Shown here: one piece after another, positions 33,117 through 44,164 of the stretch
Position numbering within the stretch: the stretch's first letter is position 1
How the letters are laid out: every line of letters starts with the position of its first letter
Source: Gymnopus androsaceus JB14
Taxonomy: Eukaryota; Basidiomycota; Agaricomycetes; Agaricales; Omphalotaceae
Assembly: GCA_009733575.1 (NCBI GenBank)
Contig: ML769512.1
Span: forward strand, 119,112 to 183,111
Length of the DNA stretch: 64,000 nt
Direction of reading: 5' to 3'
The notes under the pieces: generated by a model
Databases searched by the model: none
What the model was told of the DNA's origin: nothing
The model's input: only the letters and a program-made list of their open reading frames with translations
Translations under genes and position numbers: made by a program

Positions 33117-33181
33117 CAAGAGGCGACGAGGATTCTAAGCGAACACACAATCCACGCTAGCAGAATCCTCGTCGCCTCTTG
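33117..33181. mobile_element. 65-bp MITE with perfect 20-bp TIRs and 8-bp target duplication
   Basis: The arms CAAGAGGCGACGAGGATTCT (33117-33136) and its exact complement (33162-33181) enclose a 25-bp spacer. GTCCAATG flanks both sides (33109-33116 and 33182-33189). Copy A has a single uninterrupted GTCCAATG at 16093-16100. It is a recent insertion into copy B, after the duplication. The 8-bp duplication suggests mobilisation by a hAT-type transposase. Confidence 0.92.
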
Positions 33182-33417
33182 GTCCAATGAATGAACTGGG
33201 CACTGCCAGGTCTCTTTGAATAAGCGATGAATGTTCTGGCTGCAATCGCCTCAATCAATTCTTGTGGAAGGGATGTCATTGTAGAGAGCACAGTAGGCTC
33301 TAAGGTCGGTGTAGAAGGAAATAAAAGGCGCTTGATGGTCGCCGGAGCGCTGACCGAGAAGCAATGTTACACATTTGTATATGGCCACTGGACCAGTAGA
33401 GCCCTTGCTTAGACCTC

Positions 33418-33740
33418 CTGATTCCGCGTCTGGGTCGTCCAGTAATGAAGATGAAAAATGCCACTACGAATGCAGGTGCTCCGTCGACGTCTCGACCTGC
33501 TGATGGTATATATTCCATCCCGAGGATGAATGTGTTATTTAAGCAGGTACGAGTTGCTTCGTTCCTGTTGGCTTTTGCACTCGCTTCACTAACTTTTGTT
33601 ATCGACACATACCCTCGATTACCCCTTCACCTCCGCTCCGCCCGAGCCCCGAGACCAGGATTCCTTTGGTCTGGATACCCGTGGACGGCTGATGCTAGTT
33701 CCCTTCGAGAGATTTGGAGAACGGTGTATGTTTGAGGGTA
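33418..33740 (+). pseudogene. BCP1 copy C fragment (exons 4-5)
   Basis: Contains the exon 4 piece (GGTGCTCCGTCGACGTCTCG, GATGGTATATATTC) and exon 5 (GCCCGAGACCAGGATTCCTTT, LDTRGRLMLVPFERFG) with small deletions. Exons 1-3 are missing. It immediately precedes the P450 as in copies A and B. Confidence 0.8.
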
Positions 33741-34448
33741 GGCGGCTTGTTGCCAACGCTAAACTAGAGTTACTAGGCCGATTCGATAGTGAATGGTATG
33801 GTTGGTACTGACAACTATCAACATGACCTCAACTTCCAATATCTCTATGTCTGCAATATTGATCGTCGATGACACTTACGGTTGCGACTACTCTATTAAT
33901 ATCTTGGGATGGGTTAGGCTTCCACTCGTCTTGTTTCGGTACTGGTGCAGGTCAACGCATCGAATAGCAAGCCGCCTGCAGGAGCGTCTTCCTCTAAGCT
34001 CTAGCTTTAGGTGCAACCCCTCAGCTTGCACCTCTGCTTTCATAGTCTTTCTAGATCTCTGCATTTTTTCGCGGCGCTATTAGTTCGGCTGTCTGGCTGG
34101 TTACTATCTGTATTCTAGCCCAAATAGCATCTGTACTACCCCAGAGCCCGAAAGCCGGTACGCTTTATCGGATTTTATCCTGTTTTATTCGTTCAAGCAA
34201 GTGACCTCCAGATCACGAATCGAAATGGAAAGAATGCATTATTTTTTCACATACCCAGCTCATCCCCTTTGCCGAGATATCAAAGCTCCCAGCCAAATGA
34301 ATGCACAGGGGCTCGAAGAAGAGCTGATGTGTGTATAACACGTATTTTATCTCGGTGAGAACGGGACGAACGAATATAATTTCTGCCAGGTCATATAAAT
34401 CAACTGCCCTCACGTTCTGGAAGCTTTCATACTCTTTCCCCGGTGACC

Positions 34449-36572
34449 ATGAGTATCCTGGATAGATTCGACAAACCCAGTGTCAGCCCTGCCAGCTTCC
34501 TAGGCCACCTTCTAGGACCTATGAAGCTTGTTGTTGCAGTCATCGGTATATGCCTTGCCTTCGCGCTCAGCAATTCAAGGCAACAAAGGGCCCAACGAGG
34601 GTTTCCCCTCCCACCTGGCCCCAAGCCCGAGTGGTTCATAGGCAATGCACGTCAGTTGCCGAAGGGGAAGCAGTGGATTACTGCGACGCAGTGGGGGAAG
34701 GAATATGGTCACTAATCATTTTCTCATCCTCGAGGAGGTCGATTTTGACGATTCAGAACCCAACAGGTGACCTCGTATATGCACGGATCCCTGGGAAATC
34801 GATATTATTTCTGAACTCGGTCAAAGCTGCGAATGATTTACTGGAGAAAAGGTCAAAGATATATTCTGATCGCACGCATAGTACCATGATTGATCTGTAG
34901 TTCTTCATTCTCCACTAAATCTGCATCGTTTTAACCGATCTGTTTTACAGAACAGGATGGTCCTTCAACCTCCTCCACATGGGATACAACGACGAATGGC
35001 GCAAACATCGACGGATGTTCCAACAGATGTTCCGCCCCGATGCTGCAGGGGATTATCAGCCCGTCCAAAGGAGGAAGATACATGAGTGGCTTCAGAGGTT
35101 GTTAGATACCCCGGAGAAGTTTATGCAGCATACTACTTTGTATGTCTTCCATCATGCAGAATATTTTTTCCCTTGACTTTGCATTTTCTCACTGCAGACT
35201 CTCAATCTCAATCATGATGTCCATAGTCTACGGCTCCTCCGTCGACTCCATCAACGACCCCTCATCCACATCGGGAAACAAGCCATGGGCATCATGTCCG
35301 ATTGCCTCGTCCCGGGGAAATTTCTTGTGGAGACGTATCCTTTCTTGAGGTACTTGCCCTCATGGGTGCCTGGGTGCGCTTTTTGAAGTACGCAAAGAAC
35401 GGGACAAGGTTGACGACGGAGATGCAGTCTGTGCCGTTTGAGGCTGTGAAAGAAAGGATGGTTAGTGTCTGGTCTAACTCTACTTGGAGGCACCACTTTA
35501 TGAGATCTTTTTCTTTTGATTTTGTAGAGGATAGGTCAGGGGAGCGAATCCCTCGTTGCTGAATATCTTGGAGATACAGATCATATCGGCGGTTTGCGCG
35601 GACAAGAGCGCGAGGACGTCCTTCGACATGTCGCAACGACGTCTTATGCCGGTGGAGTTGACACGGTAAATGAATTTTTTGTCTTTACACATCTTACTCA
35701 TGTTCTGATTCCTTCCAGACCGTCTCGTCACTCTCGACGATCTTCCGCGCCATGGTCCTTAACACCTCCGCCCAACGAAAGATTCAGGCTGAAATCGATC
35801 ATGTTACGGGCGGGAAGAGGCTTCCTGAATTCGCCGATAGAGAGTTTATGCCTTACTGTGAAGCCGCTTATAGAGAAGTGATGCGGTGGTACCCTGTTAC
35901 GCCGTTGGGGATCGCACATACGACGAGTGAGGACGATATTTATGAGGGGTGGTTTATTCCGAAAGGTAATTTTGGAGCTCAAAGACGGAGGAGATAAGCT
36001 GATATTGAGGCTATGGATAGGAACGCAATGTTTCCCGAACGTCTGGTGCACATTGTCAATTCTGCATAAGCCATCGTGGGTGACTGATATCGAACAAATT
36101 TAGGGCCATGACTCGCGATGAGTCGAAATACAAGGATCCCGATCGCTTCATCCCTGAACGCTTCCTAGACGCAGACGGAAAACCCAATGATGACACTTTC
36201 ATTCCTGCTTACGGCTTCGGAAGGAGGTGAGTACAAGCCACCTCGTATGTTTTGGTTCTCACTGCGTGACAGAATCTGCGTCGGAAGATTCTTCGCCGAC
36301 GCGACCGTGTGGTTTACCCTTGTTTCCCTACTGGCCGTGTTTGATATCTTACCTGCAAAAGACGAGAATGGGGAGGATATCGATATAACGGACTATGAGT
36401 ATACTGATGGTGCTATTATGTGAGTCTTCAACAACGAGGCCTCCGATGACACTGACGATTTGCGGGATTTGACGCGATCTGTAGTCATCCTTTACCATTT
36501 CCGTGCATCATCAAGCCCCGCTCGGTGGAATCTATCGCTATTGCAGAGAAGGCCATCGCAACGGATATATAG
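34449..36572 (+). pseudogene. Cytochrome P450 (microsomal, CYP64/OrdA-like), two frameshifts
   Basis: A heme-thiolate monooxygenase of about 520 residues with an N-terminal membrane anchor (LVVAVIGICLAFAL) and Pro-rich hinge (GFPLPPGPKP). Nine or so exons are traceable: 34449-34707, then from GTGACCTCG near 34766, AACAGGATGG near 34951, 35199, 35531, 35719, a 25-nt exon GAACGCAATGTTTCCCGAACGTCTG, GGCCATGACT near 36103, 36272 and a last exon 36485-36572. Landmarks: I-helix AGGVDT, ExxR as EVMR, PERF, and heme motif FGRRICVG. Two single-base deletions, in a C run near 35258 and a T run near 35382, break the frame between SINDP and LKYAK. With both corrected the rest reads through. Similar enzymes act in secondary metabolism or xenobiotic oxidation. 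It is either a young pseudogene or carries two homopolymer errors. Confidence 0.8.
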
Positions 36573-37470
36573 AGTAGGGCAAAATGTTTTTGTAGAAAGA
36601 AAGCTCTGTTACAAGATATATGACAGTCGATTGCCTCCAGACTTCTATCAACGTCCAGTTTGGACTTTTCTGAATCCTCAGTATTGTCAGAGCTTTAAAC
36701 AGCTGAGTAGCTTCCGATAAGTTGCGCATCATGGTGAAGAAGAGGAAATGCAGGCATTACGGCTCAAACGCTCCTTGAACCTCCTTCGGTGCAAAAGTTC
36801 AAGCAGCTCGCAGCAAAGCCCAACAAAGCCTGGCAGAAATGGAAAACTCCCACAAGCATTCATCTTCCTTTCATCTTCAGAATTTTAACGGACTACTAGC
36901 GTAATCTAAGAATTGCTCAGAAACTACATTTTATCACAAGGTAACTGTAGTCTGAAAATATGAGCTCTTGTACTAGTTATCAGCTCTCTGTAGCTCAAAT
37001 CTTCAAGTGCCGTGGCTCGTGGAAACATCTGCAACAATTCCTTCAATGGGTTTCCTTCTGGTTTCCTTTCTGATATGCAACGCTTTGACGTTGCCACATT
37101 GGAATATTTTATCTTATCTTATCATCGGCCGAACAGCGTATATCAGCTGTCAGGTGATCTCTTGCTTTTTCCATCACATCAGTCTTTCAGTTCTGTCCTC
37201 TGAGCTCTCGCACTCGTACTTGCACTTGACTTTACTTGCTCTCAGTACTATGTACAAGGTACGCGTCCGGAACAGTTCCTGGACAGCTCCTTTCATGATC
37301 CAGGCCGCGGCTACCGAGCACTCCCACGTGGTTAATAAATCGGCTCTTCTTCCTATCTGACTCTTGTCTCGTATCTCTTTTCCTTACCCCCATCTCCTTC
37401 ACCTCATCGTCTTTCATCTTCGAATCCTCCATAAACTCACCGGAGGTTTAACCTCTCTTTTCACCTTCCT
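36573..37470. other. Intergenic, PUT1 promoter
   Basis: No gene is visible. The last 130 bp before 37471 are pyrimidine-rich (TCTCTTTTCCTTACCCCCATCTCC), as expected of a fungal 5' leader. Confidence 0.45.
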
Positions 37471-39609
37471 ATGTTCTCAGTCATCAAGCGGGCAGCTTTC
37501 CGACGTGTATACCCCTCTTCGGTTGCAACTCTAGGACAGAGATATGCTAGCAATCGCGCAACATCCCATCGTCGTCTCAGACTGCCAATATCTGGCGGAA
37601 TGTTAGTCCTGGTAGGTGTAGGACTAGGTGCTGGAGCGGTGTCTCCGCTACTCACCGAACAAGCCATACAAGCCGATAGCGACATTCCCCAAACCCAGAA
37701 ACTTGGTTCGGGCAAGCATCGTTCGGGATCCCAGTTGGAACCAGACTCTGCCTCACTGGGCAGCCTAATCCGCGCGTACATCGTGTATTCGATGTGCTCC
37801 TTCCCCACTCTGATCGATGCCGCACCGAAGCTGCTGGATGTGTTAATGGGAATTCCTGTCGTTCGGAATGTGACAGAAGCGTTTGTGAGAGTAACTTTCT
37901 TTGATCAGGTGAGTGACGGAACTATGTTTATGACATTCCGGACCTTCAAAGTACTTAATAAACATCTAGTTTGTTGGCGGTGACACTGCTCAAGAAACAC
38001 TCTGGTTGCTTCATAAACTTCGTGCAGGCAACAAGGGCACTCTATTCGCTTATTCTATTGAAGTAGATGAATCAGGTTCATCTAAGAAGAAAGGCCCGCC
38101 TGTGTACAAGCGATGCGTGAATGAGATGATCCGGTCTATTGACGTCGCGGCTGACTTTGAGGACGGTCTAGTTGGGTCAGAATCCCAGACTGGAAGACGG
38201 ACATGGGTTGCGATTAAAATGGTACGCTGCTAGTTCTCGCTAGGAAGCGTCCACTCACTCATGTATGCAGACAGCACTTTTACCAGATGCTCAGTCACTT
38301 ATCGCTTTATCTTCACACATTGTGGCAACACGACCTCAACACCAGCCGCCTGTTCCGTTCCCAGGATGTCCTCGTCCAAGTGATTTAAGTATCATACTTG
38401 ATGAACAAGAACCAAACTCCAAGTTTTTAACCGACCAAGATATCGCTTCCTTGCGCGAATTGTACTCTGATCTTCGGCGTATCTCCATACGTGCAAAAGA
38501 GCGAGGAGTCAAACTGATTATCGATGCGGAATACAGGTATGCACAGCCAAAACTCGTTATTATAACCCAACGCTTGATTCTACTGAGATTTATCGTACTT
38601 TAGCTGGTACCAACCCGCCGTTGATGCTATCCAGTTGGCTTTGATGCGCGAATTTAATAAGAACTCGTCCCAAGGTGACAAGTCAAGCTCAACTCCGGCT
38701 GTTCAGCCCCTCATCTATGGCACATTCCAGGCTTATCTTCGAAGGTTCGTACACAACCAACCCATCATCGAGCCTTTTTTATTTTATTTTCGCAGAACTC
38801 CTCTCCATCTCGCTCAATCATACCGCGACGCTCAAGAGAACAACTACGCGCTTGGAGTAAAACTTGTCCGTGGAGCCTACCACACACATGAGATCGCCGC
38901 GTACGGGCAGAGTAACTCTTTGTCCATATCTCCAGATTCCATACCCCCGGTATGGATGTCGAAGAACGACACAGATAAATGCTACGACGAGTGTGTTAAG
39001 ATGCTCATAGGGTGGGTCAAGGACGATGTTTCGTCTTCTCGTCCGACCGGAAGTGGATGGTTCGGGATGAGTTCGAAGACTCGGGGCGCGGCACCTGTTC
39101 AACCAAAGGTTGGAGCTTTATTCGGCACACATAACCGGTCAAGTGTAAAACTGGTCTTGAATGAACTGATATCAAGCGGGCTTGCTAGTACCACTGCACT
39201 GGATAGAGAAGATGGAGCTGGAGAGGCCGTGTTGAGGTTGGATGCTGAGGTTGCGGAGAGGATTACCTTCGGACAGCTTTTTGGTATGTGTATCGTCCTG
39301 CCTACTTTTTTTTGGATGCTTATTGCATGGTATCTAGGTATGTGCGACTCACTCACGGATTACATTGTGCGAAGGACTGTATCGAATTCACCTATGGTCA
39401 TCAAGTGAGTCGCAACTGGAAATCATCGTGCGCTCGTGTCCTGACGATAACTGTTCATCTGTAGATATGTCCCTTATGGAGCACTGTCTGAGACGATGCC
39501 ATACCTAAGTAGGCGTGCAATAGAGAACAAGTCTGTTCTGGGGGAGGGCCAGGCTGTTGAAGAGCGAAAGAGAGCTGGGCGGGAGATTTGGGCCAAACTG
39601 TTTGGTTAA
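37471..39609 (+). CDS. PUT1: Proline dehydrogenase, mitochondrial
   Basis: FAD-dependent first enzyme of proline catabolism: it oxidises proline to pyrroline-5-carboxylate and passes electrons to ubiquinone at the inner mitochondrial membrane. Seven exons, all in phase: 37471-37908, 37970-38221, 38271-38536, 38604-38744, 38796-39283, 39338-39404 and 39465-39609. The N-terminus is basic and Ser/Arg-rich (SVIKRAAFRRVYPSS), a good import signal, followed by a hydrophobic Gly-rich stretch. Barrel motifs include FVGGDTAQ, VKLIIDAEYSWYQPAVD, IYGTFQAYLRR, ALGVKLVRGAYH and the C-terminal YVPYGALSETMPYLSRRAIEN, which is the substrate-binding helix. No damage is seen. No neighbouring proline genes are present. 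Confidence 0.96.
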
Positions 39610-40172
39610 TAGACCTATAGGTGAAGAAATTGACGATGTACGACTTTAGGGACTCTACTAACTCCGTCTACTAGAAGTAATATACGGAACCCGGCTTTAT
39701 AAATAGATAGATTTATAACCTCTCTTCGTAACCTCCAGCGTCTGGTCGATTGTATCGCTATTCATGCATGATATTACGCTCAAAACTGTCACTTAGCTGC
39801 GCAGCTCACGGAAGCTCACTGTTGGCTGTAGAGATGGTCAACTCTGTTAAGCGGGCGCTGCTGAATAAAGCGGTGGTGAAGGTACGTAAACCTGGTCATT
39901 CTGAGCTCGACTTTGCCAACCTCTCACTTTAACTCTTCTACCCTGGTTTGCATATACTAGTTGGCGCCTTGCAACAAAAAATTGGTTGAAGTAGTGAAGC
40001 GATCCCGAGCGGGTTCGGACAATGTGTGAGAAGAGCCGTCGGAACAGTGACAACCGCAGAGACTGCGCAGTGAGCTTGTCTCAAACGCCTGAAGTCAAGC
40101 GCTGTTTCGAGTTAGCTCTGGGGTGCGTATAAATACTCAGATTATACATGGCTTTTCGCCATTCAACCTTCA
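39610..40172. other. Intergenic
   Basis: PUT1 3' region and the promoter of the esterase locus. Open frames at 39750-40053 lack any recognisable motif. Confidence 0.4.
40128..40135 (+). promoter_or_regulatory. TATA box of the esterase locus
   Basis: TATAAATA lies 38 bp before the ATG at 40173, preceded by a GC-balanced segment. The promoter looks intact although the gene is not. Confidence 0.6.
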
Positions 40173-42330
40173 ATGACTCTCTTTCGAGTTCTTGCATCTG
40201 TTCTCACTATAGCCTGCATTGTCAGCGCTCATCAGAGTCGTACTGCTAACGGATCTTCAGATGGACTGACAGTAGTCACTCAACAAGGAACCGTCATTGG
40301 TAACTTCGCCAGCTGCCGACGTACGACAATTCCTTGGTATACCATACGCAGTGGCGAACCGCTGGGAGGCTCCCACACCTCCGCTTCAATCGAACCGAAC
40401 TCTTCAACGCATCTTCTTTTGGAGATAGCTGTCCCCAGCAATTTAATGCCGACTTCGTCGAATTCCTCCGTCTCTCTTGGGGTGGGCTTACAGATGAACA
40501 AATTTTTGTTTCAGAATCAGAGGAATGCCTGAGCGTCAACATTTGGGCTCCTAGTGTCAATCGAGCTCAGTCAACAGCTGTTTTGGGTATGTGACTTTCG
40601 TATGGGATGCAACAAGCTTGCTTAATCCTTCTCTTCAGTCTGGATTTATGGAGGTTCGCTTTCTTTCGGGACGGTGAAGCAGATATGCATTTGAACCGAA
40701 CCACTGATTTCATTCATGCACCAGAGCAACACTCCTCAATATAATGGGCTCAACAGTGGGTGATTTCTGACCTGAAGAAATCCCAAAGTTGAACGTTGAA
40801 TATTCATTCCTAGTTGTAGCGAGACAATGACGACATTACCGTAGTCTCGTTCAACTATCGCACTAATATCTTTGGTTCACCTAATGCTCCTCAACTCAAC
40901 GGAACCGGGCAAGCACAAAACTTTGGCTTCCTCGATGTCGATGCTGCTATTCAGTGGGTGTATCAGAATATTGAATCTTTTGGCGGCGATCCAGAACGGA
41001 GTGAGTGCATTCTTCGATGATCTAAGATCGCTGTGATTTAAGCAGAATCTTTGCTTGCAGTTACAATCTTTTGGCCAGAGTACGGGTGGAGAGCTGGTTG
41101 ACTCATACACATTCTCGCATCCGAATGATACTATTGTCAAAGGTACTTACTTTCGATGCCATACTCATTCATTCCTCCTACTGATGTCCGTTATAGGTGC
41201 GATAGAGCAGTCGGGATCGTATGTCGACAGCCTCGTTCTACATATCTTGAGCATTTACCCACGAGTCTGCTTCTAGGATATTCACAAACACAGTGATTGT
41301 GGCAGCTAGTCCGATTCTCAATGACACCACTTGGAACGTAGTGGCATCTGCTGTTGGTTGTGGAAACAGTACGTGATTTTTCTGGTTCATAACTTTGATC
41401 TTATACCCTTTCATCAGCCACCGATTCGACTCAATTTGCCTGCATGCAGAACATCAGCACGACTGACTTGTCCGCTGCAGCTAGTAATACTACCCTCACT
41501 TTCACACCAGTGCTTGATGGTCAGTGGGCGTTTTCAGGCGCACTTGTCAAAATCTGATACTCTGCTCCAGGTGTCACTGCGTTCACGGACATGGTAGCGA
41601 GAGCAGCTTCAGGCGACTTTTTGAACGTTCCTGTACTTGCCGGCACCACTGCTAACGAGGGAGATATCTTTATTGTAATAGGGGAGCTACTTGAACTTGG
41701 GGATCTCGTCCAACCCGTAACCGACATTCTGTCATCGATTTACACTTTGGTTAGTGTTCGCTTAGCTACAATATCACAGGCAGCAAGCGGACTAAATTCC
41801 TCTCTCAGGAAACTACGTGTCCTATAGCTGAAACCACCGCCTCTCGCTCAGCAGCTGGTACTACGGTCTTCCGGTATGAATATCAAGGTAATAAAATTTT
41901 CTGGTGCTACACAAAACTCTATTCTCAATTCCCTTTTGTAGCCATATTCCCAAACATGTCCCCGTTCCCTCAGCTACGCTCCTACCACACCTCTGAAATC
42001 CCAATGGTGTTTGGAACATACAATCTGAGTAGCGACAGTGCTTTCGTGATTGAAACTGGCATTCAAGCACCGTCCACGTCCACCGAAATAGCGCTATCAA
42101 AAACACTGCAAAGCGCGTGGGTGGCTTTTGCTCAAGATCCCCAGAATGGATTGCCTTCGCTGGGTTGGCCTGTATATAATGCAAGCGCGAATTCATCAAC
42201 GATCGCTACATTGGGGAATTATTTGAATGCGACAGGATGGTCGTTTACGGAGTCGGCGGTGATTGATGCTTTGTGTCCAGAGATTAGCTCGTTCGAGAAT
42301 ATATTTACGTCCATCGAGAGTGGTTCCTGA
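40173..42330 (+). pseudogene. Secreted type-B carboxylesterase/lipase, frameshifted
   Basis: Alpha/beta-hydrolase of the carboxylesterase type-B family. Signal peptide at residues 1-19 (MTLFRVLASVLTIACIVSA), then GIPYAVANRW, SEECLSVNIW, VWIYGGSLSFGT, DAAIQWVYQNIESFGGDPE, the nucleophile elbow GQSTGG and the His region SYHTSEIPMVFGTY. Many introns are traceable. Small indels break the frame near 40300 (before ADVRQFLG), near 40390 (before NRTELFNASS), near 40823 (an AG lost in VARDNDD) and near 41062 (a T run before GQSTGG). The 3' half from about 41330 reads through well. These indels are mostly in homopolymer or dinucleotide runs. A pseudogene is most likely; the C-terminal exon is duplicated at 46.1 kb. 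Confidence 0.85.
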
Positions 42331-42798
42331 AGTTGGACGCATGTATATTGCATATCTCTCTCAACTTGAAACTCCCATCTAATTAATTCACCAAAGTCGT
42401 CGGGACAGTAGTCGCTTTTAGTATCACTTCATTATTTGTCCATATCTTAACCAACTTACTTGCACTCCCTTGCATACACCTTCAATTTCTCTTTTGTTTT
42501 TTTCTGAACCGCAGTCTCATACCCTAGTCACAGAATCATGTACTGGTTTATTTGGGTCAAGTGACTTCCGAGGAAGAAAGGGGTATACGCTGGTTAGAGA
42601 GTGAGTGAAGCATGAGGATGGGGTTTTGAGGTGCATGTTTATCTGATGCGCTAGGGGTGTTTACTTATTTGCTATAAGGGCATTATTGATGCCATGTATT
42701 TATTACTTGACGATCCCTGATTGTCAGATCGAGCGTTTTCTGAAGAAGAGTTGCGTATGAAATAGATGTGTATGTTACGTGTTACGAAAATGGTGATA
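42331..42798. other. Esterase 3' region
   Basis: AT-rich; the first part is repeated after the partial esterase copy at 46.5-46.65 kb. No gene. Confidence 0.5.
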
Positions 42799-42882
42799 GT
42801 ATTCAGAGGTCCACATTATGTGTTGTTGAACATCATCCTAGTATTCAGAGGTCCACATTATGTGTTGTTGAACATCATCCTA
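42799..42882. repeat. 42-bp tandem duplication
   Basis: GTATTCAGAGGTCCACATTA through CATCATCCTA occurs twice in direct succession (42799-42840, 42841-42882) without differences. Confidence 0.95.
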
Positions 42883-43006
42883 GTATCAGTGTTCAAAAAG
42901 CTCTTTTGGTGTAAACAGACACTTGTCAGTATCAGAACGATACAAAATCAGGATTTACAACGCATGTATATTAGCAATTAGGTTTTTCAATCAGATCCGC
43001 GTTGAA

Positions 43007-43855
43007 TCAACTCGAAATGGTGGGATCAGGGCTAGTCTGAAATTGATGAGCACAAAGACATCAGTGGATAAAGTATAATCCAAGGTATGACTCTAACTCT
43101 CACCTTTGTAAAGATCCTGCCGTATCCAATAGTTCCATCAGGAGTAGAACTTTCAGTCAAAATGAGAATACTGAGGAGAAGAACATTCTCCGCAATACCC
43201 TGTCTACTGGCTGAATTGGTTTCCATCCGGCTATCATGTAGGCTTCGATAAGTATGCTAGAAAACGAAGCAATTACAAGAGTAAACATACACATATGATG
43301 TTGGAGCGGCGAAGTTGGCTCCTATAGCACTGCGTTTATACTTTTAACAAGCAATATCTCTCGGTGAGCTTGAATTGGCCTTACCCAATGCCTTGTTGCT
43401 TGACAAAAGCAAATGTTTGGTCATCCGTCCATTGGAGAGCAAAACTGACATCCACGTAGAACTTGCCATTGGAGGCGGATAAAATGCCAAATTCACCTCC
43501 AACGCCGGGAAGAATCTCCGCTTCCAACTCTCCAGTGGAAGAATTCGTTAAGTTTCCGCTGAAATCCCAGTAAGTAGGGGAAATATAAGTCAGTCGTTCT
43601 ATTTTATTCAATTTCTTGGGAAGTGCTTTCAACTCACCCAAGGAATCCAATGAAAGCTCTGCCACCAAATGGCCCAGGAACAAAGTATTGTGTGATATTG
43701 GGAACAAGAATAATGGTCACATCATAAACCGGTTGGAATGTCGGCACAACAATGCTGATGTCGTTTGGAAAAATTGCATGCACTCCCTGATGGGATGCTA
43801 GCATTGAGATGCCAAACGCGGTGCATATGATGCTGAGAAGACGGCTAGATAACAT
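43007..43855 (-). CDS. Secreted DUF3237-like protein
   Basis: Minus-strand multi-exon gene. Exon 1 (43855 down to about 43637) starts with a signal peptide (MLSSRLLSIICTAFGISMLA, cleavage near HA/IF) and a beta-rich segment with PNITQYFVPGPFGG. After a GTGAGT...TTTCAG intron, exon 2 has GNLTNSSTGELEAEILPGVG and KFYVDVSFALQWTDDQTFAF. The 'G-G-E-x-G-I-L...G-K-x-x-V-D-V-x-x-x-L-x-T-D-D' pattern fits DUF3237, a small beta-barrel family of unknown function. Downstream exons to 43007 (ending TSPDPTISS) are less certain. N-glycosylation motifs NIT, NLT and NSS agree with secretion. Confidence 0.55.
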
Positions 43856-43924
43856 TCTTTCTTCTTCTGTAATAAGAAGTACTGGACGAGAATGCTAATA
43901 CCCACAAAAGCTACTAGAGTGTTT

Positions 43925-44135
43925 ATACATTCTATGTACCTCTTGACAAAGCAACAGGAGAATAGGAGACTCCGATAGGAAACTATCTTCAGTGGAAAAC
44001 AGTCAGGACGAGTCAGCTCGATTACACTCTATGTACCTCTTGACAAAGCAACAGGAGAGTACTTCTTGACAAAGCAACAGGAGAATAGGAAACTCCGAAA
44101 CTACCTTCAGGGAAAAATAGTCAGGACGAGTCAGC
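43925..44135. repeat. Direct repeats upstream of the DUF3237-like gene
   Basis: CTATGTACCTCTTGACAAAGCAACAGGAGA, AATAGGA(G/A)ACTCCGA, CTTCAG and AGTCAGGACGAGTCAG occur twice about 100 bp apart, with an additional partial CTTGACAAAGCAACAGGAGA. They lie in the promoter region of the minus-strand gene. Confidence 0.85.
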
Positions 44136-44164
44136 CTGAGTAGAAAATGAATAAAACCTTTTTA

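Noticed and set aside
40280..40594. Frame changes in the esterase explained as extra introns
   Set aside because: No GT...AG pair at 40300 or 40390 restores the frame without deleting conserved residues; small indels explain it more simply.
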